This document shows, piece after piece, positions 1 through 8,171 of a DNA stretch of 30,065 bases. The stretch is from positions 1 to 30,065 of the forward strand of contig CACXHM010000005.1 in assembly GCA_902767465.1 (NCBI GenBank), given 5' to 3'. This DNA is from an uncultured Bacteroidia bacterium (GTDB lineage: Bacteria > Bacteroidota > Bacteroidia > Bacteroidales > UBA932). Numbering within the stretch: the first letter of the stretch is position 1; each line of letters starts with the position of its first letter. The translations under genes were made by a program, and so were the position numbers. Below the pieces are notes generated by a model, which did not search any database, had not been told where the DNA came from, and saw nothing but the letters and a program-made list of their open reading frames with translations.

Positions 1-2417
1 GACACGCCGGCGCCGAATTCAATATACGGCTGACCCCCCAGTGAGGAAGTCCCGTTCGGGAACAGCATCGGAGAGAGCATCTTCGAAGGGTCCACCGTAG
101 TCACATTCCCATTGTTTTTGTCGTCGAGACTGCCCCAGGCTGCCTTGAAAGAGAATTCTTCCCGCAGGCCCAACTTCCTTATAAGGGGTATTTTACCCAG
201 GAAAAAGCCGTTGAAGCAATGGTTGTAGAAGACTGTAAGCCAGGTATCTGAGACGAATTCCATATAATCCATGCAAGCAAAGGAGAAACGGTCCATCAGC
301 ATAGTGCTGTTTCCCTCATGCAGATGCAGCAGCGGATATGGCACCGTACCGAAAACCTTTCCGGCATTTACATAGATCTTGGAAATCCCGAAAGGCGGGA
401 TGCGCGGGCTCCACCGCAGAGTAAACTCGGGACGCAGATATCCATAATCGTCTTTTCGCAGGCCAGGCACAGATCCGGCTATGGACAGGACAATGGAAGG
501 ATGGTCGGAATATACGTCAGATTTGCTGAACAGGCCGCGGTTTACGGTAACGTCCTTGCAAAAACGCAGAGAAGCAAACAGTTCGTTGGATGCAACGCTT
601 CCGATACGGGATGAGTCCGGTGCATACATAGGCACCTGCATGGATTCCTTCACCCAATCCCTCTCCGTGGCAAAATACCTTCGGAAATCAGCTCCAAATT
701 CAAGGTCGAGTGATCTGGATGCCTCAATCTTATAGCTTCCGTTAAAAGACGACATCATGGCAAGCCGCGTATCGTTGCTGCCGCCGAATACTGTCGCAAA
801 CACGTTGCCTTCCGTAAATGAGTTGAAACCGCTGCCCATCTGATATACATCGTACTTGGCCTCCAGCGTGAGTTTTCTTTCTGGAATGCGACTGAAAAGA
901 TGCTCCCAGGTAATCCCGCCTTTAGGCACAAGATCCCTTGTTCCTATCGCTCCGTACAGCGTAAACCTGTCGGTGCGGCTGAAATCCTTTGAAGTGCGGA
1001 GGCCTATCTGAGGACGCAATCCCTCTGAATTATTGTAACTCAGCAATTTATAATATGGGCCCACCCCTATTTTCCCGAACTCTGCGTAACCGTTTATCAA
1101 AGTATAAACGACATCGTAGAATGACTTGAAAACAGGGACGGATTTGACCCTCTCAACCATTGCATACACCTGCTCTTCCTTCTCGGTCAGGGGAACCGGA
1201 CGTTCCGAAGCCCAGAAGGAGTCGTCGCGATTATTGGCCTCATCGTCCATCTCGACCAAGGCTTTCGGCTTTGACCTGTCGATGCTGAAACGCACATCGG
1301 TCCAGTCGAGTTCCCGCGTGCCGATGAATGACAGCATCTGGGAAGAATCTTTCAGCGAAAGGGAAAGATCCGCATACAGGCGGTCTTTTTTATAGAACCA
1401 GGTAGAATCCTGCTGACGGGCATATTCAGCATCTATCACAAGATCCCGCAACCAGTTTACATTGGTGGTGTTTCGCATATTTGCGTGTATGCTTCGGATG
1501 GCAAAATCCTCCGCATCGATACGCATCTCTCCGTCGAAGGCTGGAGTGGACACCAGCGGTTTAGGATGGTAACGCACAAGCAGCGTCTTGCGGGAGTCAA
1601 CGACAAGGGTGTCAATGATATAATAATTGTAAAACATCAGTCCCCCTTCCTGTATCGGAGACGGGAACTGGACATCGAACGCATTTATGAAAGGACGGTA
1701 GAAGTTAACCTTAAGGTGCATTGAACCGGTGAACTGTCCCAACATATTGTTACCGTCTGCGTTAAGACCGGAAAGACGGTTTCCGATGACCTTTTCATAA
1801 TTCGCTTCCGGATTTGAACTGTGCGTACGCTCGGCAACGGTTTCGGAAATCATCACCGGCAGATAAGGCACTCCCGACACCGAAGATGTGTCGATATAGT
1901 CGAATACAAATCCGAAATTCCGATTAAATGCCTTGGAGCGCAGTTGTTCGGCAGGGTGCGTGAGATCAAGTTCTATCTTATTATAGATTCTTGCCGTGTA
2001 CTCAGGATGGTTGTCGGGATCGTTCTTATCACGATGCTTTTGAATATTTGCAAGAAGCTCACGGGCTTTGCGATTGTCGGCCTTCACCTTGGCCCCGGGA
2101 AGCCGGTTGTCGGCCAGTTTCAAGGTAAAATAAACATTATTGAACTGTCCGGGCACCACTGTGGTCTCGCTGCCGACATATCCAAGAAGCTGAGCAACGA
2201 GTACTGTCTGGGAAAGGTCCTTGGTTTCAAGATTATACCACCCGTCAAGATCGGTGGTGATGCCGATCTGCGTATCTTTGAAATAAACAGCAGCAAAGGG
2301 GAGTCCCTCTCCGTTTTCATCAGTCACCCTTCCCCTGACCTTGGTTATCTGTGCATTTGCATAAAAATAAGCAAAAGACAGAACAACAAAAAGAAGGTAT
2401 TTAAAATACCGTTTCAT
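1..2417 (-). CDS. DUF5686 family outer-membrane protein with carboxypeptidase-like regulatory domain (C-terminus cut by window edge)
   Basis: The frame starts at ATG 2417 and stays open to the left edge, about 805 codons, so only the C-terminal end is missing. Residues 1-23 form a signal peptide ending ANAQ. Residues about 24-105 look like a carboxypeptidase-like regulatory beta-sandwich, with RGRVTDENGEGLPFAAV and a TTDLDGWY turn. Then comes the helical start of DUF5686 (KARELLANIQKHRDKNDP), and the rest is rich in alternating aromatic strands typical of an outer-membrane barrel. The function of the family is not established; these proteins are widespread in Bacteroidota and resemble TonB-receptor relatives that lack a plug. 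It begins 9 bases after ispE on the same strand and may be the last gene of the suf-ispE unit. Family call is confident; role is unknown. Confidence 0.85.
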   Translation of the reverse strand, partial: MKRYFKYLLFVVLSFAYFYANAQITKVRGRVTDENGEGLPFAAVYFKDTQIGITTDLDGWYNLETKDLSQTVLVAQLLGYVGSETTVVPGQFNNVYFTLKLADNRLPGAKVKADNRKARELLANIQKHRDKNDPDNHPEYTARIYNKIELDLTHPAEQLRSKAFNRNFGFVFDYIDTSSVSGVPYLPVMISETVAERTHSSNPEANYEKVIGNRLSGLNADGNNMLGQFTGSMHLKVNFYRPFINAFDVQFPSPIQEGGLMFYNYYIIDTLVVDSRKTLLVRYHPKPLVSTPAFDGEMRIDAEDFAIRSIHANMRNTTNVNWLRDLVIDAEYARQQDSTWFYKKDRLYADLSLSLKDSSQMLSFIGTRELDWTDVRFSIDRSKPKALVEMDDEANNRDDSFWASERPVPLTEKEEQVYAMVERVKSVPVFKSFYDVVYTLINGYAEFGKIGVGPYYKLLSYNNSEGLRPQIGLRTSKDFSRTDRFTLYGAIGTRDLVPKGGITWEHLFSRIPERKLTLEAKYDVYQMGSGFNSFTEGNVFATVFGGSNDTRLAMMSSFNGSYKIEASRSLDLEFGADFRRYFATERDWVKESMQVPMYAPDSSRIGSVASNELFASLRFCKDVTVNRGLFSKSDVYSDHPSIVLSIAGSVPGLRKDDYGYLRPEFTLRWSPRIPPFGISKIYVNAGKVFGTVPYPLLHLHEGNSTMLMDRFSFACMDYMEFVSDTWLTVFYNHCFNGFFLGKIPLIRKLGLREEFSFKAAWGSLDDKNNGNVTTVDPSKMLSPMLFPNGTSSLGGQPYIEFGAGV

Positions 2418-2426
2418 GGCGCGAAG

Positions 2427-3203
2427 TTAGTTTTTCGCAGGGAATAAAGCAAATACGGAGGAGCCGGAGCCGGACATCGAGGCATAAAGGGCTCCGTCGT
2501 CGTAGAAACGCTGCTTGAGAGCGGTAATTTCAGGATGTGAAGGAAAAACACTTCGTTCAAAGTCATTGACCAAATGGTTACGCCATTGCACGACCGGCAG
2601 ATTCAGCACTTCAAAAAGAGGCATGGAGTCCGAATTTACGTTCTCATTATCCAGTCCGGCATACGCTTCCTTTGTGTTCACCGAAACCCCTTCAGGCACA
2701 GCAACTTCGACACGGAATGCAGAAAGATCCAGATCAAACTCTTCTAAAATCTCCCCACGTCCGGTAGCGAGCATCGGACGATTGTATATAAAAAACGGAC
2801 AGTCGGATCCGAGTTTTGCCGCAAAAGATGCCAACTCACCGTCGGACAATCCAAGAGAAAAGATATCGTTAAACGCCTTAAGCGCGAAGGCACCGTCGGC
2901 TGATCCGCCTCCGAGTCCTGCCCCGACCGGAGAATATTTGAAAAGCCTGATTTGTACGGGATCTATTCCGAATTCATCGTAGAACAACCTCCACGCACGT
3001 GCAGTCAGGTCTTCGCGAGGATCCCATCCACGATAACAGGGACCGTCGATTTCAATGCTGAACTTCTCCGAAGGAATAACCGACAGTTCATCGCAGTATG
3101 CGTAGCAAGGCACAAAAAGCGTCTCCAACTCATGAAAACCATCCGGACGCTTTCCCAGCACCCGGAGCCCGAAGTTAAGTTTCACATTTGGGCGCAGAAT
3201 CAT
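2427..3203 (-). CDS. ispE: 4-diphosphocytidyl-2-C-methyl-D-erythritol kinase (IspE)
   Basis: This GHMP-fold kinase phosphorylates CDP-ME at the 2-position in the non-mevalonate isoprenoid pathway, in the cytoplasm. At 258 residues it is slightly short for the family. The N-terminus PNVKLNFGLRV carries the conserved Lys (K8), and the family His lies at H24 in DGFHELETLF. The ATP-binding glycine loop PVGAGLGGGSADGA is at about residues 92-105. The catalytic Asp is D134 in LGSDCPFF, and the third GHMP motif SGSGSSVFAL is near the C-terminus. Its ATG overlaps the sufD stop by four bases (ATGA), which implies translational coupling. The pathway's last two enzymes, IspG and IspH, are Fe-S proteins in general, so placement behind suf genes makes biological sense, although that link is inference. 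Confidence 0.95.
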   Translation of the reverse strand: MILRPNVKLNFGLRVLGKRPDGFHELETLFVPCYAYCDELSVIPSEKFSIEIDGPCYRGWDPREDLTARAWRLFYDEFGIDPVQIRLFKYSPVGAGLGGGSADGAFALKAFNDIFSLGLSDGELASFAAKLGSDCPFFIYNRPMLATGRGEILEEFDLDLSAFRVEVAVPEGVSVNTKEAYAGLDNENVNSDSMPLFEVLNLPVVQWRNHLVNDFERSVFPSHPEITALKQRFYDDGALYASMSGSGSSVFALFPAKN

Positions 3204-3790
3204 AATCGGGAAATTATCTGCTGCTGCAAGTCTTCGGGGAGATGGCCGATCACCGGGGAGATGAAAGATATCATCTGCATCTTGCGGGCTTCCTTCTCAG
3301 GAATGCCACGGCTGCGGAGATAAAAGAGTTCATCAGGATTCAAATACCCGCAGGTGGCACCGTGCGAGCACTTGACGTCATCGGCATAAATTTCCAGTTG
3401 GGGGTGCGTCTCGGCAACCGCTCCTTCAGAAAGGAGGATGGAATGATTCTCTTGAAAGGCTTCGGTTTTCTGGGCATCTTTTGCTACATACACCAACCCG
3501 TCAAATCTGGCTCTGGCCTTGCCGCCTACAATTCCCCGGAAAAGCTGGGATGAGTGCGAGCCCCCGACTAGGTGGCGGACGGTCACCTTAAAGTGGACCT
3601 GTTCGCTGTGAGGACTGAGGTACAACCCAAGAATCTCAAGGTTCACCCCTTCTCTACCGATATTGATTTCGAATGGAATGTCGGCGCTGATGCCGGGCAT
3701 GACGACAAAAGTGAGCCGGAGGTGTTCCTGCTCATTCAGGGTAAGATGCCGAGGCACCTCATCGATACCTATCCTGTATATCCTATCCAT
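3200..3790 (-). CDS. sufD: SufD, unusually short (C-terminal core only)
   Basis: SufD is the partner of SufB in the SufBCD scaffold that builds Fe-S clusters. This protein has 196 residues, against roughly 420-450 usual for SufD, and corresponds to the C-terminal beta-helix and helical tail. It keeps the SufD signature LEIYADDVKCSHGATCGYL, with the conserved Cys-Ser-His-Gly stretch, followed by LFYLRSRGIPEKEARKMQM. The start at ATG 3790 lies inside the sufC end (8-base overlap). Upstream sequence is occupied by sufC, so a longer N-terminus cannot be recovered and no frameshift is evident. The family assignment is secure from the C-terminal motifs. Whether it works like full-length SufD is open; it sits in the expected sufBCD gene order. 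Confidence 0.88.
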   Translation of the reverse strand: MDRIYRIGIDEVPRHLTLNEQEHLRLTFVVMPGISADIPFEINIGREGVNLEILGLYLSPHSEQVHFKVTVRHLVGGSHSSQLFRGIVGGKARARFDGLVYVAKDAQKTEAFQENHSILLSEGAVAETHPQLEIYADDVKCSHGATCGYLNPDELFYLRSRGIPEKEARKMQMISFISPVIGHLPEDLQQQIISRL

Positions 3791-4532
3791 CTATGCCTTC
3801 AAATCCATATTTTTCGATACGGTCGGCGAGTTCCATCCCGCCTTCTGCAACTATTCGCCCTCCCTTGAGGACGTGTACGATATCGGGTTTGACCAAATCC
3901 AGAAGATGCCTGTAATGGGTTATCACAAGAGCGGATTTCTGCGGGCTGTGAAGGGAGTTCACACCGTCGGCAACTATCTTGAGAGCATCCACGTCCAGAC
4001 CGCTGTCAGTCTCGTCGAGTATGCTTAGGACGGGATCCAGCATCGCCATCTGAAAGATCTCAGAGCGTTTTTTTTCTCCTCCACTGAAACCGACGTTCAC
4101 TTCCCTCCTGGCAAATTCGCCCTTCATCCCCACCAGCGACATCTTCTCTTTTAAAAGTTTAAGGAATTGTGCCGGACTGAGTTCAAGTTCACCGGCAGCT
4201 TTGCGCCTTGCATTCACCGCCGCTTTCATGAAGGACGTAATGCTCACTCCGGGGATTTCGATCGGGTATTGGAACGAAAGAAACAGTCCTGCCCAGGAGC
4301 GCTCCTCGGGGCTCATCGCAAGCAGATCCTTTCCCGCGAAGCTTATGCTTCCGGAGGTTACAACATAGTCGGGGTGGCCGGAAAGAACAGCGCCAAGCGT
4401 GCTTTTGCCGGCTCCGTTAGGGCCCATTATCGCATGAATCTCCCCTTTTGGGATGCACAGGTTGATGCCGTGGAGGATTTCCTTTCCGGCTATACCTGCA
4501 TGGAGGTCGTGTATTTCGAGTAGATATTTCAT
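3783..4532 (-). CDS. sufC: Fe-S cluster assembly ATPase SufC
   Basis: This is an ABC-type ATPase of the cytoplasmic SufBCD complex, 249 residues, the normal length. Walker A GPNGAGKST is at residues 37-45. The ABC signature is the SufC form NVGFSGGEKKRSEI, and Walker B plus D-loop read LSILDETDSGLDVDALK; the switch His lies in ALVITHYRHL. There are no membrane segments, as expected for SufC rather than a transporter ATPase. Its ATG shares one base with the sufB stop (TAATG), so translation is probably coupled. ATP hydrolysis here drives rearrangement of SufB-SufD during cluster building, according to work on the E. coli complex. Confidence 0.97.
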   Translation of the reverse strand: MKYLLEIHDLHAGIAGKEILHGINLCIPKGEIHAIMGPNGAGKSTLGAVLSGHPDYVVTSGSISFAGKDLLAMSPEERSWAGLFLSFQYPIEIPGVSITSFMKAAVNARRKAAGELELSPAQFLKLLKEKMSLVGMKGEFARREVNVGFSGGEKKRSEIFQMAMLDPVLSILDETDSGLDVDALKIVADGVNSLHSPQKSALVITHYRHLLDLVKPDIVHVLKGGRIVAEGGMELADRIEKYGFEGIDG

Positions 4533-5986
4533 TATCCTATTGATCCTTCAAGATTTACAGATAAAAGTTTTTGAGCTTCCACAGCGAATTCCATAGGAAG
4601 CCGCGACAGGACTTCCCGCGCATAGCCTCCCACTATGAGTCCCACCGCATCATCCGGAGATATACCCCTCTGGTTACAATAAAACAACTGGTCCTCGCTG
4701 ATCCGGGAGGTGGTGGCCTCATGTTCCACGATTGCAGAAGGGCTGGAGTTACGAATCACAGGGAAGGTGTGTGCCCCGCATTCGCTCCCTATGAGCAGGC
4801 TGTCGCACTGGCTGTGGTTGCGGGCGTTCACCGCTCCGGGGTTAATGCGGACAAGTCCGCGGTAGGAGTTTTCACTGTGCCCCGCAGAGATGCCTTTGGA
4901 GACGATGCGGCTTCGGGTATTCTTCCCGATATGAATCATTTTCGTGCCGGTATCCGCCTGCTGGAAGTTACCGGTAAGAGCAACCGAATAGAACTCGCTG
5001 CTGGAATTGTCGCCCATCAGCACCGTGGAAGGATATTTCCAGGTTATGGCGGAACCCGTTTCCACCTGCGTCCAACTCAGATGACTGTTCTCCCCCCGGC
5101 AGAGCCCTCGCTTGGTGACAAGATTCAATATTCCACCCCGCCCCTGCGCATCTCCCGGATACCAGTTCTGCACGGTGCTATAACGCACGTCTGCATCTTT
5201 TTCTACGATTATCTCCACAACCGCGGCATGCAGCTGGTTCTCATCCCGCATAGGGGCCGTGCATCCCTCCATGTAACTCACACTCGCCCCTTCGTCCGCT
5301 ATGATGAGCGTGCGCTCGAACTGGCCGGTGCCGCTGGCATTGATGCGGAAATAGCTGCTGAGATCCATCGGGCACTTCACTCCCTTGGGGATATAGCAGA
5401 AGGATCCGTCGGAGAAAACTGCCGAGTTGAGCGCTGCATAGAAATTGTCGCCCACCGGAACCACGGTTGCAAGGTACTTCCGGACAAGGTCGGGATGTTC
5501 GCGCACCGCCTCGCTGAAAGAGCAGAAAATAATGCCCATTCCGGCAAGGGTCTTGCGGAAGGTGGTACTCACCGATACACTGTCGAAAACCGCATCTACG
5601 GCCACTTTGGATTTTACACCCGCAAGCACTTCCCGCTCCCTTATCGGAATGCCGAGTTTGTCGAAAGTCTCCTGCAGGGCGGGATCTATCTCCTTTGGAC
5701 GCTCCTCATCTTTCTTGGGGGCAGCGTAGTAAATGATATCCTGGAAGTCTATCTTCGGAAGACGGCTCAGATGCCCCCACGCCGGCGGAGTCATCTGCCG
5801 CCATTTGCGGAATGCATCAAGCCGGAAATCCAAAAGCCAGGCCGGTTCATCCTTCTTGGCCGAAATCAGACGGATGATATCTTCATTCAACCCCTTCGGA
5901 ATGAATTCCTGTTCTATATCTGTCACAAAGCCCTCGCTGTACTCTTTGGATACAGCCGCAGCGAGGATGTCTTTTTCTTCTGCCAT
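4532..5986 (-). CDS. sufB: Fe-S cluster assembly scaffold SufB
   Basis: SufB is the main scaffold subunit of SufBCD. From ATG 5986 it has 484 residues, the usual size. An in-frame TTG at 5995 would add three residues, but ATG is preferred because it follows a TATCTTTG promoter element by six bases. Conserved features include YFRINASGTGQFERTLII, SYMEGCTAP and the beta-helix core ending ARNHSQCDSLLIG. There C394 matches the Cys that E. coli SufB needs for cluster assembly (Cys405). It is followed by VEHEATTSRISEDQLFY with the His-Glu pair. It is the first gene of the sufB-sufC-sufD-ispE unit. No cysteine desulfurase (sufS) or sufE is seen nearby, so sulfur delivery must be encoded elsewhere. 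Confidence 0.97.
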   Translation of the reverse strand: MAEEKDILAAAVSKEYSEGFVTDIEQEFIPKGLNEDIIRLISAKKDEPAWLLDFRLDAFRKWRQMTPPAWGHLSRLPKIDFQDIIYYAAPKKDEERPKEIDPALQETFDKLGIPIREREVLAGVKSKVAVDAVFDSVSVSTTFRKTLAGMGIIFCSFSEAVREHPDLVRKYLATVVPVGDNFYAALNSAVFSDGSFCYIPKGVKCPMDLSSYFRINASGTGQFERTLIIADEGASVSYMEGCTAPMRDENQLHAAVVEIIVEKDADVRYSTVQNWYPGDAQGRGGILNLVTKRGLCRGENSHLSWTQVETGSAITWKYPSTVLMGDNSSSEFYSVALTGNFQQADTGTKMIHIGKNTRSRIVSKGISAGHSENSYRGLVRINPGAVNARNHSQCDSLLIGSECGAHTFPVIRNSSPSAIVEHEATTSRISEDQLFYCNQRGISPDDAVGLIVGGYAREVLSRLPMEFAVEAQKLLSVNLEGSIG

Positions 5987-5992
5987 AGTCTG

Positions 5993-6000
5993 CAAAGATA
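5993..6000 (-). promoter_or_regulatory. Bacteroidota -7 element TATCTTTG of sufB
   Basis: Read on the minus strand, TATCTTTG matches the TAnnTTTG consensus of the Bacteroidota primary sigma factor. Only six bases separate it from the sufB ATG, so transcription would start at or next to the start codon. No convincing TTTG -33 box is seen at the usual distance. Match by eye only. Confidence 0.55.
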
Positions 6001-6011
6001 ATCATTTTGTT

Positions 6012-6019
6012 TATCTTTG
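6012..6019 (+). promoter_or_regulatory. Bacteroidota -7 element TATCTTTG of aroC
   Basis: TATCTTTG on the plus strand matches TAnnTTTG exactly and is identical to the sufB element on the other strand. Five bases separate it from the aroC ATG at 6025, predicting a leaderless or almost leaderless mRNA. A clear -33 box is not seen. Confidence 0.55.
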
Positions 6020-6024
6020 TGTCC

Positions 6025-7023
6025 ATGAACACTTTTGGGCAATACTTCAAGGTTTCCATTTTCGGGGAATCCCACGGACCGGCAATAGGCGTCGTACTGG
6101 ACGGCGTGCCGGAGAACATTCCGCTTTCGGAAGCGGATTTTGATGCCGACATCGCCCGCAGGGCTCCCGGTGCAATAGGCACAACCCCTCGCCGCGAGGC
6201 GGACAGGCCAAAGATTCTGAGCGGCGTGCTGGACGGATACACCACCGGAGCCCCTCTTACGATTGTTTTCTGGAACTCCAATGTACAGAGTCAGGACTAC
6301 GAGCAGTTTGCATCGATCCCCCGCCCCGGACATGCCGATTTCACGGCTAACATAAAATATAATTTCGCAAACGATCCCCGTGGCGGAGGACACTTTTCGG
6401 GTCGCCTGACACTGCCCATAGTGGCAGCGGGGGTAGTTGCAAAGAAAATCCTGAATGCAGATTATGGCACTGAAGAAGCGCCACAGAAGTTGGACGTTAA
6501 AATTTCAGCAAGGCTGCTGGAGATTGGTGGCGAGAGAGATGCTTCGCGCTGGAACGAGTTATTGAAGGCAGTCTCCGACGAAGGGGATTCGCTGGGAGGC
6601 ATAGTAGAGTGTACGGCCACCGGCCTCGGGGTAGGCATAGGTGACCCTTTCTGGGATTCCGTGGAAAGTTGTTTAGCTCACGCCATTTTTGCAATTCCCG
6701 GTGTCCGTGGAATAGAGTTTGGAGACGGTTTCGAAGCTGCGCGGATGAAGGGTTCGCAGCACAACGACCCGTTCGGGCCCGAAGGTCCGGTTAAAAACGG
6801 TGCAGGAGGTATCAACGGCGGACTCACCAACGGAGCGCCAATAGTGTTCCGAGTGGCTTTCAAGCCCACTTCCAGCATAGCAAAGCCTCAAAAGACCTGG
6901 GATTTCGAAAACAAAAGACAGACAACCCTCCAGATAAAGGGACGCCATGATGCCTGTTTTGCTTTAAGAACCCCGGTCGTTGTGGAGGCCATGACGGCAA
7001 TAGTGCTCGCCGATCTGCTTTAG
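6025..7023 (+). CDS. aroC: Chorismate synthase (AroC)
   Basis: AroC converts 5-enolpyruvylshikimate-3-phosphate to chorismate, the last common step of aromatic amino acid synthesis, using reduced FMN. It has 332 residues from ATG 6025; upstream in-frame TTG codons lie in the promoter and are not used as starts. Motifs are the N-terminal FGESHGPAIGVVLDG, then RPGHADFTANIKYNF with the following RGGGHFSGRLT, NGAGGINGGLTNG, and a C-terminal TPVVVEAMTAIVLADLL. All are typical of the family. The length is slightly below the common 350-360. It ends one base from the convergent beta-propeller gene, so there is no room for a separate terminator. Upstream, it diverges from sufB. The enzyme for the preceding step (AroA domain) is encoded about 1.1 kb downstream on the other strand. 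Confidence 0.97.
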   Translation: MNTFGQYFKVSIFGESHGPAIGVVLDGVPENIPLSEADFDADIARRAPGAIGTTPRREADRPKILSGVLDGYTTGAPLTIVFWNSNVQSQDYEQFASIPRPGHADFTANIKYNFANDPRGGGHFSGRLTLPIVAAGVVAKKILNADYGTEEAPQKLDVKISARLLEIGGERDASRWNELLKAVSDEGDSLGGIVECTATGLGVGIGDPFWDSVESCLAHAIFAIPGVRGIEFGDGFEAARMKGSQHNDPFGPEGPVKNGAGGINGGLTNGAPIVFRVAFKPTSSIAKPQKTWDFENKRQTTLQIKGRHDACFALRTPVVVEAMTAIVLADLL

Positions 7024-7024
7024 C

Positions 7025-8089
7025 CTATTCCGCAGGGAGAACCAGCCAGGAATCTGAGGATTTTTCCGTCCAGACGTAACGACGTACCGTTGCTGTCTGG
7101 GTTTTACTGCGCAGTTTCTTTGGAACCGACACAAACCACGTTCCATTCCCGACAGTACAGAAACCCGTAGAGGCCTGTGGGAAATACCATCCGCGCAAGC
7201 CTTTGGTACTGCTCACCAGGCCTTTTTGCCAAAGCGCCAGGGAAAGATGGCTGCCATCGGCCTCCAGCCCTCGAAGTGCTTTCTTGACAGGCTTCTGATT
7301 TACCGGCACGGCAAAAAGGGTAAAATTCGGATATTCCGGTTTCTTTCCGGCATATGCCGCCATAAAGATGCAGCCGGTTTTACAGTCGTAGCACATATTC
7401 TGGATTCCCCACGTGGTATTCCCGGTGAATACGAACAGCTTGCGACTGATTTTCGGGCTGCCCCCCGCCCTGGAGAACCTGTCCAGGCTATATTCAAGCA
7501 GAACCTGGTGGTCATTGTCCCGACGCGATGTGTCACTGTAGATACCATATGCTACATAGAGGCACGGCTTACCGTTTTTTTTACCGATCTGAGGAGCTAT
7601 GGCAACACCGTCAATTCCGGAACATCCGTATTTGGTTTTATAGTCAAGAATCGCTTCAGATACCTCATATTTTTGCATGGCTTGTTCAGGATTCTTGTCG
7701 CCAAGGCGGTCCACATCAAACACCACAATGTAAAATCTGGTTTCCGCGAGGGTATAAGCCGCTTTATCCAGTTTCCTGGCAATCCCACGGCCGATTTCAT
7801 CATCCTTGCACTCGAGGGAAGCGTACAGTTTCCTGCGAGAAGGATCAAAGGTCATAGCTCCAAGGTGCCCGTTGATTGAATCCACCCTTGCAAGAACATT
7901 ACCTTCGTAATCGGTTTTTACCAGGCTCGTGGTAAAAGAAAGATAAAAACATCCTGCTGTTGTATCTACAGCTACCCCCTGCACATGACTGGAAAACTTA
8001 GCCTTGACATCAAACCTGTCAGGCAGCTGCCTGCCCATCGCACAAACGGAACAAAAAGCGAAAAGAAAAAGTAAAACGCCTCTTTTCAT
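7025..8089 (-). CDS. Secreted beta-propeller-like protein of unknown function
   Basis: From ATG 8089 the product is 354 residues. The longer upstream frame to 8251 runs through the end of the AroD-AroA gene and is not a likely N-terminus. Residues 1-20 (MKRGVLLFLFAFCSVCAMGR) form a signal peptide, so the protein is exported. The body has repeated short strands such as VQGVAVDTTAGCFYLSF, GAMTFDPSRRKLYASLE, CSGIDGVAIAPQIGKK and IQNMCYDCKTGCIFMAAY, the spacing expected of propeller blades. It could belong to the phytase-like or YncE-like propeller groups, but no catalytic motif is recognisable. It lies 82 bases downstream of the AroD-AroA gene on the same strand. No function is proposed. Confidence 0.75.
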   Translation of the reverse strand: MKRGVLLFLFAFCSVCAMGRQLPDRFDVKAKFSSHVQGVAVDTTAGCFYLSFTTSLVKTDYEGNVLARVDSINGHLGAMTFDPSRRKLYASLECKDDEIGRGIARKLDKAAYTLAETRFYIVVFDVDRLGDKNPEQAMQKYEVSEAILDYKTKYGCSGIDGVAIAPQIGKKNGKPCLYVAYGIYSDTSRRDNDHQVLLEYSLDRFSRAGGSPKISRKLFVFTGNTTWGIQNMCYDCKTGCIFMAAYAGKKPEYPNFTLFAVPVNQKPVKKALRGLEADGSHLSLALWQKGLVSSTKGLRGWYFPQASTGFCTVGNGTWFVSVPKKLRSKTQTATVRRYVWTEKSSDSWLVLPAE

Positions 8090-8171
8090 ATGTGGAGTAC
8101 AAATCCTTAATAAACAAACAATTACGCAAAACGTCTGCAGCAAAAAAGCAGCAATCGTTTTATATAAATCA

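Noticed and set aside
1821..2447. Plus-strand frame of 208 codons
   Set aside because: Antisense to the signal peptide and regulatory domain of the DUF5686 protein; no domain of its own.
4571..6001. Long plus-strand frame of 476 codons opposite sufB
   Set aside because: Its sequence has no recognisable domain and lies wholly antisense to a clear SufB with all conserved motifs; it is a GC-driven shadow frame.
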